A stretch of 32,501 nucleotides of DNA from positions 1-32,501 of IMG/VR virus record IMGVR_UViG_3300040809_000839. One strand, written 5' to 3'. Below the pieces are notes generated by a model. The model was given only the letters and a program-made list of their open reading frames with translations. It had not been told where the DNA came from and ran no database searches. Of this stretch, positions 16,527 through 23,420 are shown piece by piece. How positions within the stretch are numbered: the stretch's first letter is position 1; each line of letters starts with the position of its first letter. Position numbers and translations under genes: made by a program. The DNA is from a virus.

Positions 16527-17831
16527 TCAGAAGCCCGTAGAAGAAGTTTCAAATGAATATAACGCATATCGAAGTGCATCTGCCATGTGTGATGCCATAT
16601 TGTGTTTTGGTTTTTCTCGTGCTAGATTTGGATTGGGGTCCCACTGATACTGGTCAAGAGCAGAAAGACTTTCCTTGCATCTTTGGTCTACTACCAATTT
16701 ATCATTGTCAACAATGCCAGCCACATGAGCAATACCATCAAGTACAGACTTCTTGGCATTTGTGGTAGTAATATCAAAGTTCTGAGCAAAGTCAAATCGA
16801 GTTTGCTGAGCCGCTGAGTCAATGAAGATATAATCAATATCCCACTTTTCCATAAGTCTACGAATCTCTGTCGCGTGTTGTTCAGTAGTTTTTTCAGCAT
16901 CTAAGTACTCGTCGAGTAAATAGTACTTTTCTTCGTCCCAGTCGTACGCCAAAACGCAAAAGGCAGTGGGATCTCTATACCCCACATCAAGCCCAGCGAA
17001 TATATCCATGTTTGAAATTTGGAATTCTTCCAAGTTCTCAATACACTCTTCGTGGTTAAAGTTCCAAATCTGTCCCTCATAGGTATTGAAATCGGCTTCA
17101 TATTCTTGTTTGAATTCGGCTTCGGACATACTTTTTCGAGCTTCCGAGATATCGCTTTCAGACATGCGAGGATTATCCTTATAAGTTGCTCGTATCGAAG
17201 CCCACTCTGGAAATTCATCTGTAAACCCCCTATTAAAAAATTCTGCAAACCAGTTATTTTTTCCTCGAGGAGTAGAAATAAAAAGTGCTTTTGAATTATC
17301 TTTGTCAAGTGTAGGACGTAGTGCAACATTGAAAGCTTCTTTTCCATCTGCCAACGCTGCTTCGTCAAATATAATAAGATCGTAACTTCTGCCTACACAG
17401 GAATCGACCTGATTGATGGATCCCATCCGAATGGTGGAACCGTTAGTTAGCTCAATTACTTTATCTTTCGCATTATCCTTTGCAACCTCTAAATCAAAAT
17501 GTTTGATAAGCTGTCGCTGAAGGTCGAAAGAAATCTGAGACAAGGCGTAGTTCGGAGACATAATTAATATGTGTGAACCAGGAACTAGTGATACTAGCTG
17601 CCCAATTATATTTGCGATATACGTTTTGCCTTGCCTTCGAGAAATAGCTGCCGTGACAAAACGGTATTTATTGTTATTAATCGCATTTATGATCGCCATT
17701 TGAGACGGAAGAGGTGTAACGCCGAGTAGATCCAAATAAGGATCTACTGGAAGTTTGAGAAACCTCGTCTCAGATTGAAAATCGACAATGTGCTCGGAGA
17801 TTAAATCTCTTCTACTTATTTCTACTGCCAT
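16527..17831 (-). CDS. Terminase large subunit
   Basis: This 434-residue protein has the two-domain layout of TerL. The ATPase has a Walker A-like R-R-Q-G-K-T (65-70), Walker B D-L-I-I-F-D-E-A (151-158) and a motif III S-T-P (187-189). The RNase H-like nuclease has Asp282 (G-L-D-V-G-Y), Asp338 (I-F-I-D-S-A) and Asp418 (H-M-A-D-A-L). It pumps and cuts the genome at the portal. It is the last gene of the P3 unit. Ribosome site AAGAAGG lies before the ATG. The small subunit is not adjacent but about 5 kb upstream at 22394-22855. Confidence 0.96.
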   Translation of the reverse strand: MAVEISRRDLISEHIVDFQSETRFLKLPVDPYLDLLGVTPLPSQMAIINAINNNKYRFVTAAISRRQGKTYIANIIGQLVSLVPGSHILIMSPNYALSQISFDLQRQLIKHFDLEVAKDNAKDKVIELTNGSTIRMGSINQVDSCVGRSYDLIIFDEAALADGKEAFNVALRPTLDKDNSKALFISTPRGKNNWFAEFFNRGFTDEFPEWASIRATYKDNPRMSESDISEARKSMSEAEFKQEYEADFNTYEGQIWNFNHEECIENLEEFQISNMDIFAGLDVGYRDPTAFCVLAYDWDEEKYYLLDEYLDAEKTTEQHATEIRRLMEKWDIDYIFIDSAAQQTRFDFAQNFDITTTNAKKSVLDGIAHVAGIVDNDKLVVDQRCKESLSALDQYQWDPNPNLAREKPKHNMASHMADALRYALYSFETSSTGF

Positions 17832-17840
17832 GTTACCTTC

Positions 17841-18017
17841 TTATTTTTCTTTGGCTTTTCCGATATTCAATGCAAATACATCAATCCACTTATAAAACTT
17901 TGCCCATAGTTTATCATCCATAGGCGTGGGAGTTGTTGCTGCAATTGCAGAACAAACACAACAAATTACAGGAAGTGCATATAGTATGTCAAACACTGTT
18001 AAAATAAAACTGATCAT
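17841..18017 (-). CDS. Small membrane protein of 58 residues next to large terminase
   Basis: The ATG at 18015-18017 overlaps the stop of the upstream gene (ATGA, 4 bp), and a TAA at 17841-17843 ends it. The 58 residues have one membrane segment (about 3-30, MISFILTVFDILYALPV then ICCVCSAIAA). A soluble tail follows, ending W-I-D-V-F-A-L-N-I-G-K-A-K. The tail motif resembles small conserved proteins I associate with marine phage terminase regions. Its function is unknown. The overlap and the 9-bp gap to TerL support that it is a real gene. Confidence 0.8.
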   Translation of the reverse strand: MISFILTVFDILYALPVICCVCSAIAATTPTPMDDKLWAKFYKWIDVFALNIGKAKEK

Positions 18018-18337
18018 TTCTTACCGCTCCATGCTTGGGCACCAAAAAAGGCAGCCACTAAGCCTGCGACAGCGACAAAGTATGTCGGTGCCATATCACC
18101 AAGAATGCTGGAAGCTTTTTCTAGCCCAGCAACATCAGCAATAACAACAGCGAAGGGATACAACAACATACCAGCAAGAGAGAACCAAGCCATATTTCGT
18201 TGTGCATCTCGCATTGCATCTTGATCTTCAAGTTCTTTACGTTTAAACTCAAGATACAATGCCTCTTCTTCGGGACTTACTTTGCCATCCCCATTTGAAT
18301 CTGCAGGATGAAAACTTTTTTCTTCACTCATTACCAC
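18014..18337 (-). CDS. Membrane protein with EF-hand calcium-binding loop, holin-like
   Basis: This 107-residue protein starts with a soluble part holding a canonical EF-hand loop D-S-N-G-D-G-K-V-S-P-E-E (about 13-24). A charged helix follows (about 27-50), then two membrane segments (about 51-68 and 82-102). Similar proteins with an N-terminal EF-hand and two or three membrane helices are found in large marine phages and are often labelled holin-like. A role in lysis timing is inferred from topology only. It overlaps the genes on both sides. Confidence 0.78.
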   Translation of the reverse strand: MVMSEEKSFHPADSNGDGKVSPEEEALYLEFKRKELEDQDAMRDAQRNMAWFSLAGMLLYPFAVVIADVAGLEKASSILGDMAPTYFVAVAGLVAAFFGAQAWSGKK

Positions 18338-18636
18338 TTCACCTTGTCAGCCCAGTATGCTGCCGACATCTTGCCCTTTGCAATGTTTCTACGATGACGA
18401 GCCTTAAAAGATGCACGCTTTTTCTTCATTGCTGTAGACTCTCCTTTCCTCGGCTTTCCTGCAGTTTTTGCTCCCTGCTGACCGAAACGAATAGTCTTAA
18501 TTTTTGACCCAACTTTTGCCACAACAATATGTGACTTTTTTGGATGGCTAGGAGTACGTTTTGGTTTATTAAACCCCGGTACTCCTGCTCTCTTTAAGCG
18601 AGGGTCTCGCTTTTTACCTTTTCTTTTTGCCGCCAC
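18331..18636 (-). CDS. Highly basic small protein of 101 residues
   Basis: About one third of the 101 residues are Lys or Arg. Recognisable landmarks are G-V-P-G-F-N-K-P-K-R-T-P-S-H-P near the start, I-R-F-G-Q-Q-G in the middle, and S-F-K-A-R-H then G-K-M-S-A-A-Y-W-A-D-K-V-K-W at the end. I recall this pattern from marine phages and some giant viruses, without a known function. The structured C-terminus argues against a simple disordered protamine. It overlaps the next basic gene by 23 bp. Binding to packaged DNA or RNA is a plausible inference. Confidence 0.8.
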   Translation of the reverse strand: MAAKRKGKKRDPRLKRAGVPGFNKPKRTPSHPKKSHIVVAKVGSKIKTIRFGQQGAKTAGKPRKGESTAMKKKRASFKARHRRNIAKGKMSAAYWADKVKW

Positions 18637-18907
18637 GTCTCATTCTCGCTTTCCGCTTGGTGAAAGTTTTCACCATAGTCGGCTTGCCACCTGGGTTACC
18701 TGCTGCTCTCTTACGACGAATCGCAGACCTTTTCTGCGCTTTTGTCATGCGAGCAGCTTTTGAAGCAGGCACACATTTAGGGTACTTTCCTTTTTTCGAA
18801 GTTTTACGGCCACAAGGCATATATCCCCCGCCCTTTTTTGGACGAGAGATATCTACCCACTTCTCTTTAAACCATTTTGTTAAACCACCACTTGGTTTAC
18901 GTGCCAT
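18614..18907 (-). CDS. Highly basic small protein of 97 residues with G-G-L..W..K-W motif
   Basis: About 36 percent of the 97 residues are Lys or Arg. The N-terminus reads G-G-L-T-K-W-F-K-E-K-W-V-D-I-S-R, then G-Y-M-P-C-G-R and Y-P-K-C-V-P with two cysteines (Cys32 and Cys45) that might bind metal. The C-terminal half is K/R-rich and likely disordered (R-R-K-R, R-M-R-R-G-G-K-K-K-R). I associate the N-terminal motif with marine phage and giant virus proteins of unknown function. It is one of four consecutive basic genes. Confidence 0.8.
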   Translation of the reverse strand: MARKPSGGLTKWFKEKWVDISRPKKGGGYMPCGRKTSKKGKYPKCVPASKAARMTKAQKRSAIRRKRAAGNPGGKPTMVKTFTKRKARMRRGGKKKR

Positions 18908-19066
18908 TTACTTTTTCCTGCGCTTCTTCATAATGGCTGCACGAAGTGCTGGAGGTAACTTTTTCTGCTTTGCAGTCAAACCTCCCATAGACTTTTTCTT
19001 TTTACCACCGCGCTTTTTGCCTTTCATTGGCTTTTTCTTTTTACCATGTCCATAATGTCCTGGCAT
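18908..19066 (-). CDS. Highly basic 52-residue protein, protamine-like
   Basis: The ATG at 19064-19066 overlaps the stop of the upstream gene by one base, and the TAA lies at 18908-18910. The 52 residues begin MPGHYGHGKKKKPMKGKKRG. About 42 percent are Lys or Arg. The C-terminal G-G-L-T-A-K-Q-K-K-L-P-P-A-L-R-A-A-I has a conserved look that recurs in marine phage micro-proteins. The frame, tight spacing and the like composition of its neighbours support a real gene. Binding to nucleic acid is likely; the exact role is unknown. Confidence 0.75.
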   Translation of the reverse strand: MPGHYGHGKKKKPMKGKKRGGKKKKSMGGLTAKQKKLPPALRAAIMKKRRKK

Positions 19067-19251
19067 TATTTACTCCCCATGCGGTATTTACCGCCTCGTG
19101 CCTTGTAAGTTTTCACAAGCCACCCATTTGCGTAAGCTGAAGGATATACCTTAAACTTCCTCTTTGCTTCCGCTTTCACTCTCGAGTACAACTTCTTGTT
19201 TGTCGGCACTGGTTTCTTTTTTGCCGTTTTACGTCTTCGACGAGCTGCCAT
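19066..19251 (-). CDS. Highly basic 61-residue protein
   Basis: About 36 percent of the 61 residues are Lys or Arg, and it begins MAARRRRKTAKKKPVP. The middle reads V-K-A-E-A-K-R-K-F-K-V-Y-P-S-A-Y-A-N-G-W-L-V-K-T-Y-K (shown as a motif), which looks folded. Y-P-S-A-Y-A-N-G recurs in phage and giant virus proteins of unknown function. It is the first of four basic genes in a row. Its 5' leader carries a 17-bp repeat of the upstream gene's coding sequence. Confidence 0.8.
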   Translation of the reverse strand: MAARRRRKTAKKKPVPTNKKLYSRVKAEAKRKFKVYPSAYANGWLVKTYKARGGKYRMGSK

Positions 19252-19264
19252 CTAGTTTCTCCAT

Positions 19265-19281
19265 GTAGCAATTATGCTTCT
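19265..19281 (+). repeat. 17-bp direct repeat, copy 1
   Basis: GTAGCAATTATGCTTCT at 19265-19281 is identical to 19328-19344. This copy lies mostly between the 69-residue gene and the 61-residue basic gene, overlapping the former's stop. Confidence 0.85.
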
Positions 19282-19489
19282 AGGGAAGATAAGAATACTT
19301 TTCTTTCCAGTGCTCTACTTCATCTAAGTAGCAATTATGCTTCTGGCTTTGAGCCCACGAAAGCTCTTGAATTAAACGATTATACCATTGTTTATCGTAT
19401 TCATTATGAGCTTTATTCATATCTTCCGAGAGCTGAGATATGCGAACCTCAAGATACTCGTAAATATCTGGTTGCCTACCGCGTCTCAT
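19280..19489 (-). CDS. Unknown 69-residue protein, helical
   Basis: This 69-residue protein has an amphipathic coiled-coil-like middle (IYEYLEVRISQLSEDMNK, about 9-26) and an aromatic, charged second half (W-Y-N-R-L-I-Q-E-L-S-W-A, then H-W-K-E-K-Y-S-Y-L-P). Proteins with this heptad-then-W pattern occur among small genes of marine phages, but I know no function. It follows the 102-residue gene directly (stop at 19490, start at 19489). The SQKHNCYLD codons repeat downstream of the stop. Confidence 0.75.
   Translation of the reverse strand: MRRGRQPDIYEYLEVRISQLSEDMNKAHNEYDKQWYNRLIQELSWAQSQKHNCYLDEVEHWKEKYSYLP
19328..19344 (+). repeat. 17-bp direct repeat, copy 2
   Basis: Second copy of GTAGCAATTATGCTTCT, 63 bp from the first and inside the 69-residue gene, where on the minus strand it encodes part of K-H-N-C-Y. 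Confidence 0.85.
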
Positions 19490-19798
19490 TTACCAAGAAA
19501 CGCCAGTGCCAGACGTAGGTGTAGCTTTCTCTGCGATCTGTGCATCAATAGCCGCCTCTGTAGCCGCTACTTGCTCGTCACCCAGAGCTGCCTTAGCCCA
19601 GCCAACAGCCGTAGCTTCAGTAATGTCAGCCCACTCTACAAACGACTCACCCGGAGCCTCAAGGCCAACAGTGCCATATGAAGAGCCAGAGTTATCTCCG
19701 TCCTCTTTAGATACACGCCAGTGTACGGTATTGACTACGTTGGTGTGTCCGTCTTGTGAAACGGTGTAGTCCATTGCTGATACAGTCCAGTTAAACAT
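19490..19798 (-). CDS. Small conserved phage accessory protein (102 residues)
   Basis: This 102-residue protein carries V-V-N-T-V-H-W-R-V-S (about 21-30), S-S-Y-G-T-V-G-L (about 38-46) and a later helix with A-V-G-W-A-K-A-A-L. It ends in G-V-S-W. This pattern is that of a small family found downstream of tail fibre genes in many marine phages, of unknown function. Here it again follows the fibre gene and an 84-residue gene. A good ribosome site GGAG lies upstream. No active site is visible; it may be a virion or fibre accessory protein. Confidence 0.75.
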   Translation of the reverse strand: MFNWTVSAMDYTVSQDGHTNVVNTVHWRVSKEDGDNSGSSYGTVGLEAPGESFVEWADITEATAVGWAKAALGDEQVAATEAAIDAQIAEKATPTSGTGVSW

Positions 19799-19828
19799 AG
19801 TTTATTCTCCTTTAAATAGCCGCAATAA

Positions 19829-20083
19829 TTAAGGCGTAGGTGCCTCTGCTTGTGCTGCTTGCCATGCTGAAATAATATCAGCAGTGTGTACAGCGGCGCA
19901 GATCGCCTGTACTTCTGCACTTTCATTTGTTGTATCATCGCCTGGATTTATTACGTGACGATGAAAACTTCTTGAAAGTTCTACATCGTCTCGCTCAATA
20001 ACCGTAGCTGTTCGTACTTGTACGTGCTTAAATGCGCCTATAATTTCGATTTTATCTTCTTCTGTTCTCTCTGTTAAAGCCAT
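19829..20083 (-). CDS. Unknown 84-residue protein after tail fibre
   Basis: This 84-residue acidic protein starts MALTERTEEDKIEIIG, continues with a beta-like region (F-K-H-V-Q-V-R-T-A-T-V-I), and ends in a helix (about 56-80). A strong AAAGGAGAA ribosome site lies before the ATG. Paired with the next 102-residue gene downstream of the fibre, it resembles small accessory pairs in other marine phages. No function is recognised. Confidence 0.72.
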   Translation of the reverse strand: MALTERTEEDKIEIIGAFKHVQVRTATVIERDDVELSRSFHRHVINPGDDTTNESAEVQAICAAVHTADIISAWQAAQAEAPTP

Positions 20084-20125
20084 TGCTTTTCTCCTTTGGT
20101 CCGCCCCAATCTCCGAGTGGGGTAA

Positions 20126-22186
20126 TTAAGTTCTTTGATATGTTGCATGAAAATCCAGTCTAGCTCCACTAACATCTGAATATCTTATTGCCTGATCCCC
20201 ATGTCTATAAAAAAGTACATTTGCTCCAGCGTTTTCAATTACAGATACAAGTGTGTCACCCATACTATCATTCATGTTAGTATAGCCATGTCCTCCATGG
20301 CCCGCATAAAAGCCATTAACATTTGAGGTAAACGGAATATTTAAAGCAACATTAGCAGTATTTGTTGTAGTTGGAAACACTATAGATGCACTGATATAAA
20401 CGAGAGATCCTATTTTAATATAATAACTTCTATTCGTAGCCACAGTCAGACCCTGTCCGCTCGCATCAGCAGCACTCCAAGTCCCTTCTTCGTAATCGTC
20501 TAACGCATTAGCGGCGGCTGTGTCGCCATTGAACTTCATCCCGTCTGCGTCAATTCGTGCTGCCTCACTGCTTCCCGTTACAAATTGGTGCGCTTTGTTG
20601 CTTGGAACCGTATATGTAATCGGATAGCCTGAATATAAGTGTAATCCTGTTGTGGCTCGAGTGTCATAAGGCAAGGTCAGGGAACCGAAAACAGTGGCAT
20701 CAGTATTGAACATCCATTGTATGCCGCCGTCTGTGCCAGTAGCACCTGACTTCAATCTATAATATGCTGTAGTTGAGTCGCCTAAAACTAAATGCCCCGA
20801 AGTGTTAAATCTGCCTACCTCTGAGCGCACGCCGGAGTGGTATTTTTGAATGACTAGTGGTGAAGCAGTGCCTGGTGTTGTATCTGTGTCACCGTATAAG
20901 ATGATTGACTTAGATACACCATTACCTGACGACAATAATTCTAAAATTGCGCTTCTATCATTAACAGAGTCAATAGCTCTTACAGATAGAGTTGTATTAC
21001 CGCTAGAATTTAATTGTAACGTTTTACTTGAAGAGATTACTGGTGATACTGAAGATACACCAATACTAACGTTGCCGCTGTCGTCGATACGCATACGTTC
21101 CGTTGAGGTATTTCCTGTAAAGAATTTTATAGATCGACCACCAACTCCTGGCCTACACTGAAGCACAAGGTCTCCAGAGCTAAAGTCAGTGACATTAGCA
21201 GCTGCTGAAAAAACACCTCCTAATCCTGCAGTAGGAACACCCGCAGTTAAATCGTAGCGAGCGACGACAAATCCTTGATTGTCTATTCCAAATGTTATAT
21301 TAGAATCCGGAGCCCCTGTACCAATATTAACTCCACCATCAGCGATACGCATGCGTTCTGTTCTATCGGTCGTAAAAATAACATCGTCTGGGCCGTCTGC
21401 GGCTACGTATAAATCGTAACCTGAAGTAGAAACGATTTGCGGCATTCCAGTTGCAGCACCGGGATTTGTTCTTGTACTACCTGCGCCTCGTATTATTAAT
21501 TGATTGGCAGAGTCGTTTTTAATTACAAGACCGGTCCCTGTGCTTGCGTCAGATTCTTCAATTAAAATATTTCCGTCATAGACATGAAGTAGTTCTACAG
21601 GATCTATACCAATGCCTAAGTTTTTATTAAATGACCATGCATCATTCGTAGATCCGTATGTAAGAGCTGCACTAGCACCATCAACTGTAATACCCGCTCC
21701 ATTTGCCGCCGCAGCATTTGCTGCTCCAGAAGCAAGAGTAATATTTAAATCATCTACAGTCATTGTAGTTGAGTTGATAGTTGTAGTAGTGCCATCAACT
21801 TGCAGATTGCCTGCAATTACAAGAGTTCCAGTATTGTCTCCTACTGCTGCAGGGTCGATAGTAAATGTAGAGGGGCCAGCGAGATAACCAGTAGTTGTAA
21901 TATTACCGTAAGTTCTATTACCTGAGATATATGTGGCAACATCAGAATCGCCATAGTTTGTTGCACTTGCAGCAATACCATCAAGTTTAGTACCATCTGT
22001 AGCAAGATCGCGTCCATCTACAGTTCCTGTAACAGTAATATTACCAGAGGAATCAATAGTAAGTGCAGTAGTACTGGCGTTATCATCAATACCAGTAGAG
22101 GAAAAATCAGTAAGAGGGTAGTCTAAATCGGCGGAGACAATTGTATCGTCTGGAATGCCGAGACTATTAATAGTAGTACGAGCCAT
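20126..22186 (-). CDS. Tail fibre protein
   Basis: This 686-residue protein has a conserved N-terminus (MARTTINSLGIPDDTI) and a beta-repetitive shaft. It contains LDGIAASATNYGD (68-80) and L-Q-V-D-G-T-T-T-T-I-N-S-T-T (128-141). The pattern T-E-R-M-R-I-x-D-x-G occurs twice (about 276-285 and 362-371). These are familiar fibre modules in marine tailed phages. The C-terminal part (about 560-686), with Y-Y-I-K-I-G-S-L-V-Y-I and H-G-D-Q-A-I-R-Y-S, is likely the receptor-facing tip. It overlaps the upstream coiled-coil gene by one base and lies in the terminase unit rather than with the other tail genes. Confidence 0.85.
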   Translation of the reverse strand: MARTTINSLGIPDDTIVSADLDYPLTDFSSTGIDDNASTTALTIDSSGNITVTGTVDGRDLATDGTKLDGIAASATNYGDSDVATYISGNRTYGNITTTGYLAGPSTFTIDPAAVGDNTGTLVIAGNLQVDGTTTTINSTTMTVDDLNITLASGAANAAAANGAGITVDGASAALTYGSTNDAWSFNKNLGIGIDPVELLHVYDGNILIEESDASTGTGLVIKNDSANQLIIRGAGSTRTNPGAATGMPQIVSTSGYDLYVAADGPDDVIFTTDRTERMRIADGGVNIGTGAPDSNITFGIDNQGFVVARYDLTAGVPTAGLGGVFSAAANVTDFSSGDLVLQCRPGVGGRSIKFFTGNTSTERMRIDDSGNVSIGVSSVSPVISSSKTLQLNSSGNTTLSVRAIDSVNDRSAILELLSSGNGVSKSIILYGDTDTTPGTASPLVIQKYHSGVRSEVGRFNTSGHLVLGDSTTAYYRLKSGATGTDGGIQWMFNTDATVFGSLTLPYDTRATTGLHLYSGYPITYTVPSNKAHQFVTGSSEAARIDADGMKFNGDTAAANALDDYEEGTWSAADASGQGLTVATNRSYYIKIGSLVYISASIVFPTTTNTANVALNIPFTSNVNGFYAGHGGHGYTNMNDSMGDTLVSVIENAGANVLFYRHGDQAIRYSDVSGARLDFHATYQRT

Positions 22187-22407
22187 TAGATTTTATCCAA
22201 TAGAGCTACGCCCATAGTGACAACTAGCCCGCTTAGAAAGATAATTACGCCACCAGCAACTTTCATCAGTTTGCCTTCGATTCTTTCTAGAGTTTCGTCT
22301 ATTTCTTCAAGCCGATTGAAGGTAGTTTTCCATCGTTCTTCGCATTGTGCATCATGTGTTGACATGAAGACTTCAAGCTTATGAACTTTCTCGTCAAGAT
22401 TCTCCAT
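22186..22407 (-). CDS. Small coiled-coil protein with C-terminal membrane anchor
   Basis: This 73-residue protein has a long helix with heptads (about 3-48) and one membrane segment (about 49-68, containing A-G-G-V-I-I-F-L-S-G-L-V-V-T-M-G-V-A). Such a shape is seen in haemolysin XhlA-like and other phage lysis accessory proteins. It overlaps the small terminase stop by 14 bp and the fibre start by one base. A lysis role is possible but not shown. Confidence 0.75.
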   Translation of the reverse strand: MENLDEKVHKLEVFMSTHDAQCEERWKTTFNRLEEIDETLERIEGKLMKVAGGVIIFLSGLVVTMGVALLDKI

Positions 22408-22855
22408 TTATTAATTTATCCATCAACTTTCCATAGTTGCCTTGGCCAAATGGAGTACTACCGTCGTTAATCTGAACATTTGTTTGATTACGAATATTTG
22501 TAGTGGCTTTTTCAGCATCCGCCTGGGCCTTGATCTCATCCATTCTCATTCTATGAGCCATTTGAAGAAGATCGGCTAAGTCTTTATTAGAATACATGCC
22601 AGTATCCTGTGCTTCTTCAAGTTTGGATTGTATCATCTCATCTAAGGCGGATGCAATATTATTCTTATTGCGAAAGCCCATGTCAAGATAAACTGTGTCA
22701 ATATACTTTTTAACTTCGCGTTTATTTAAAGCTTCTACAACCCTGTTTTCAGGAACCTGGAGATGTTCGCAAACGCCGCGAATATTCCCGAACTGTAAAT
22801 ACGAATTCGCAATTTCAAGTCCCTCTGGGGAAATTGTAGTTACTTCTTTACTCAT
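22394..22855 (-). CDS. Terminase small subunit
   Basis: This 153-residue protein has an N-terminal helix-turn-helix-like segment (about 13-45: A-N-S-Y-L, then V-C-E-H-L-Q-V-P-E-N-R-V-V-E-A-L), the DNA-recognition layout of TerS. A helical oligomerisation region follows (about 58-110), then a short tail. It recognises the packaging site and loads TerL. It is the first gene of the P3 unit. TerL lies eleven genes downstream, which is unusual. The call rests on the N-terminal pattern, length and being in the same unit as TerL. Confidence 0.75.
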   Translation of the reverse strand: MSKEVTTISPEGLEIANSYLQFGNIRGVCEHLQVPENRVVEALNKREVKKYIDTVYLDMGFRNKNNIASALDEMIQSKLEEAQDTGMYSNKDLADLLQMAHRMRMDEIKAQADAEKATTNIRNQTNVQINDGSTPFGQGNYGKLMDKLINGES

Positions 22856-22862
22856 AATGTGT

Positions 22863-22891
22863 ATTCTACCTTAAGAGGGTTAAAATGTCAA
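22863..22891 (-). promoter_or_regulatory. Sigma70 promoter P3 for the terminase-fibre operon
   Basis: On the minus strand TTGACA (22886-22891) and TAGAAT (22863-22868) are separated by 17 bp. The -10 has one mismatch from TATAAT. An A/T-rich segment precedes the -35. It lies in the 46-bp gap before the small terminase, only 8 bp from its start, so the transcript has almost no leader. Confidence 0.85.
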
Positions 22892-22901
22892 GAATTAATT
22901 T

Positions 22902-23420
22902 TCAGCTGGTTATAAAACTCGGAGGCGTTGGCCACGGTATTACATTTTCACTTGAATAATTTTCCGGGGTTGCTGCAATCATATTTGGTAGATTTCTCAG
23001 AGCTTGTCTGTATTCTCTTGCTTCTGCGATTTCAAGTTCGGTAAGGTCAGTATCCGGCATCTGTGTCCAATCACATACCGCTAGTTTATTATCTCTTAGA
23101 AATCTTATATAATTTAACCAAGCTGTTTGATCATACGTCCACTCAGACCCCGTCCAGACCCCTGCTATATTTGGGGGAGGCCCTCGATATTCCCAAGAAG
23201 AGGTGGAAAAATCCCAATAATAATTTTTTAGAAATCCACTTTGCTGAGAATCTTCAGGACCAAATACAGGCCAAACAAAATCAGAGTGAATATGAATAAT
23301 ATACTCTTCAGAGTTTGTTGGCGAAAGACCCTCTTCTGGATTATTGGGCATAGCCATGTCTAGTTGACTTATGTGACCAGTTGTAGGATGTACATAGGCT
23401 ATATGTGTTATATCAGACAT
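22902..23420 (-). CDS. Tail assembly chaperone-like protein (Phage_tail_APC type)
   Basis: This 172-residue protein carries R-D-N-K-L-A-V-C-D-W-T-Q-M-P-D-T-D-L near 109-126, then Y-R-Q-A-L-R-N-L-P (about 137-145). These are the hallmark of phage tail assembly chaperone (APC) and some tail fibre assembly proteins. The N-terminal two thirds are aromatic and beta-like (W-E-Y-R-G-P-P-P, W-T-G-S-E-W). It follows the two adhesin-like genes with an 8-bp overlap, so it probably helps fold or attach those proteins. It is the last gene of the P2 unit. Confidence 0.78.
   Translation of the reverse strand: MSDITHIAYVHPTTGHISQLDMAMPNNPEEGLSPTNSEEYIIHIHSDFVWPVFGPEDSQQSGFLKNYYWDFSTSSWEYRGPPPNIAGVWTGSEWTYDQTAWLNYIRFLRDNKLAVCDWTQMPDTDLTELEIAEAREYRQALRNLPNMIAATPENYSSENVIPWPTPPSFITS

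Noticed and set aside
17970-17998. TTGACA inside the 58-residue membrane gene as a further promoter
   Set aside because: No acceptable -10 at 16-18 bp and it lies in coding sequence shortly before TerL.
20104-20122. CCCCA/TGGGG hairpin after the fibre gene as a terminator
   Set aside because: Stem of 5 bp, 9-base loop and no U-run; at most a weak structure near the next ribosome site.
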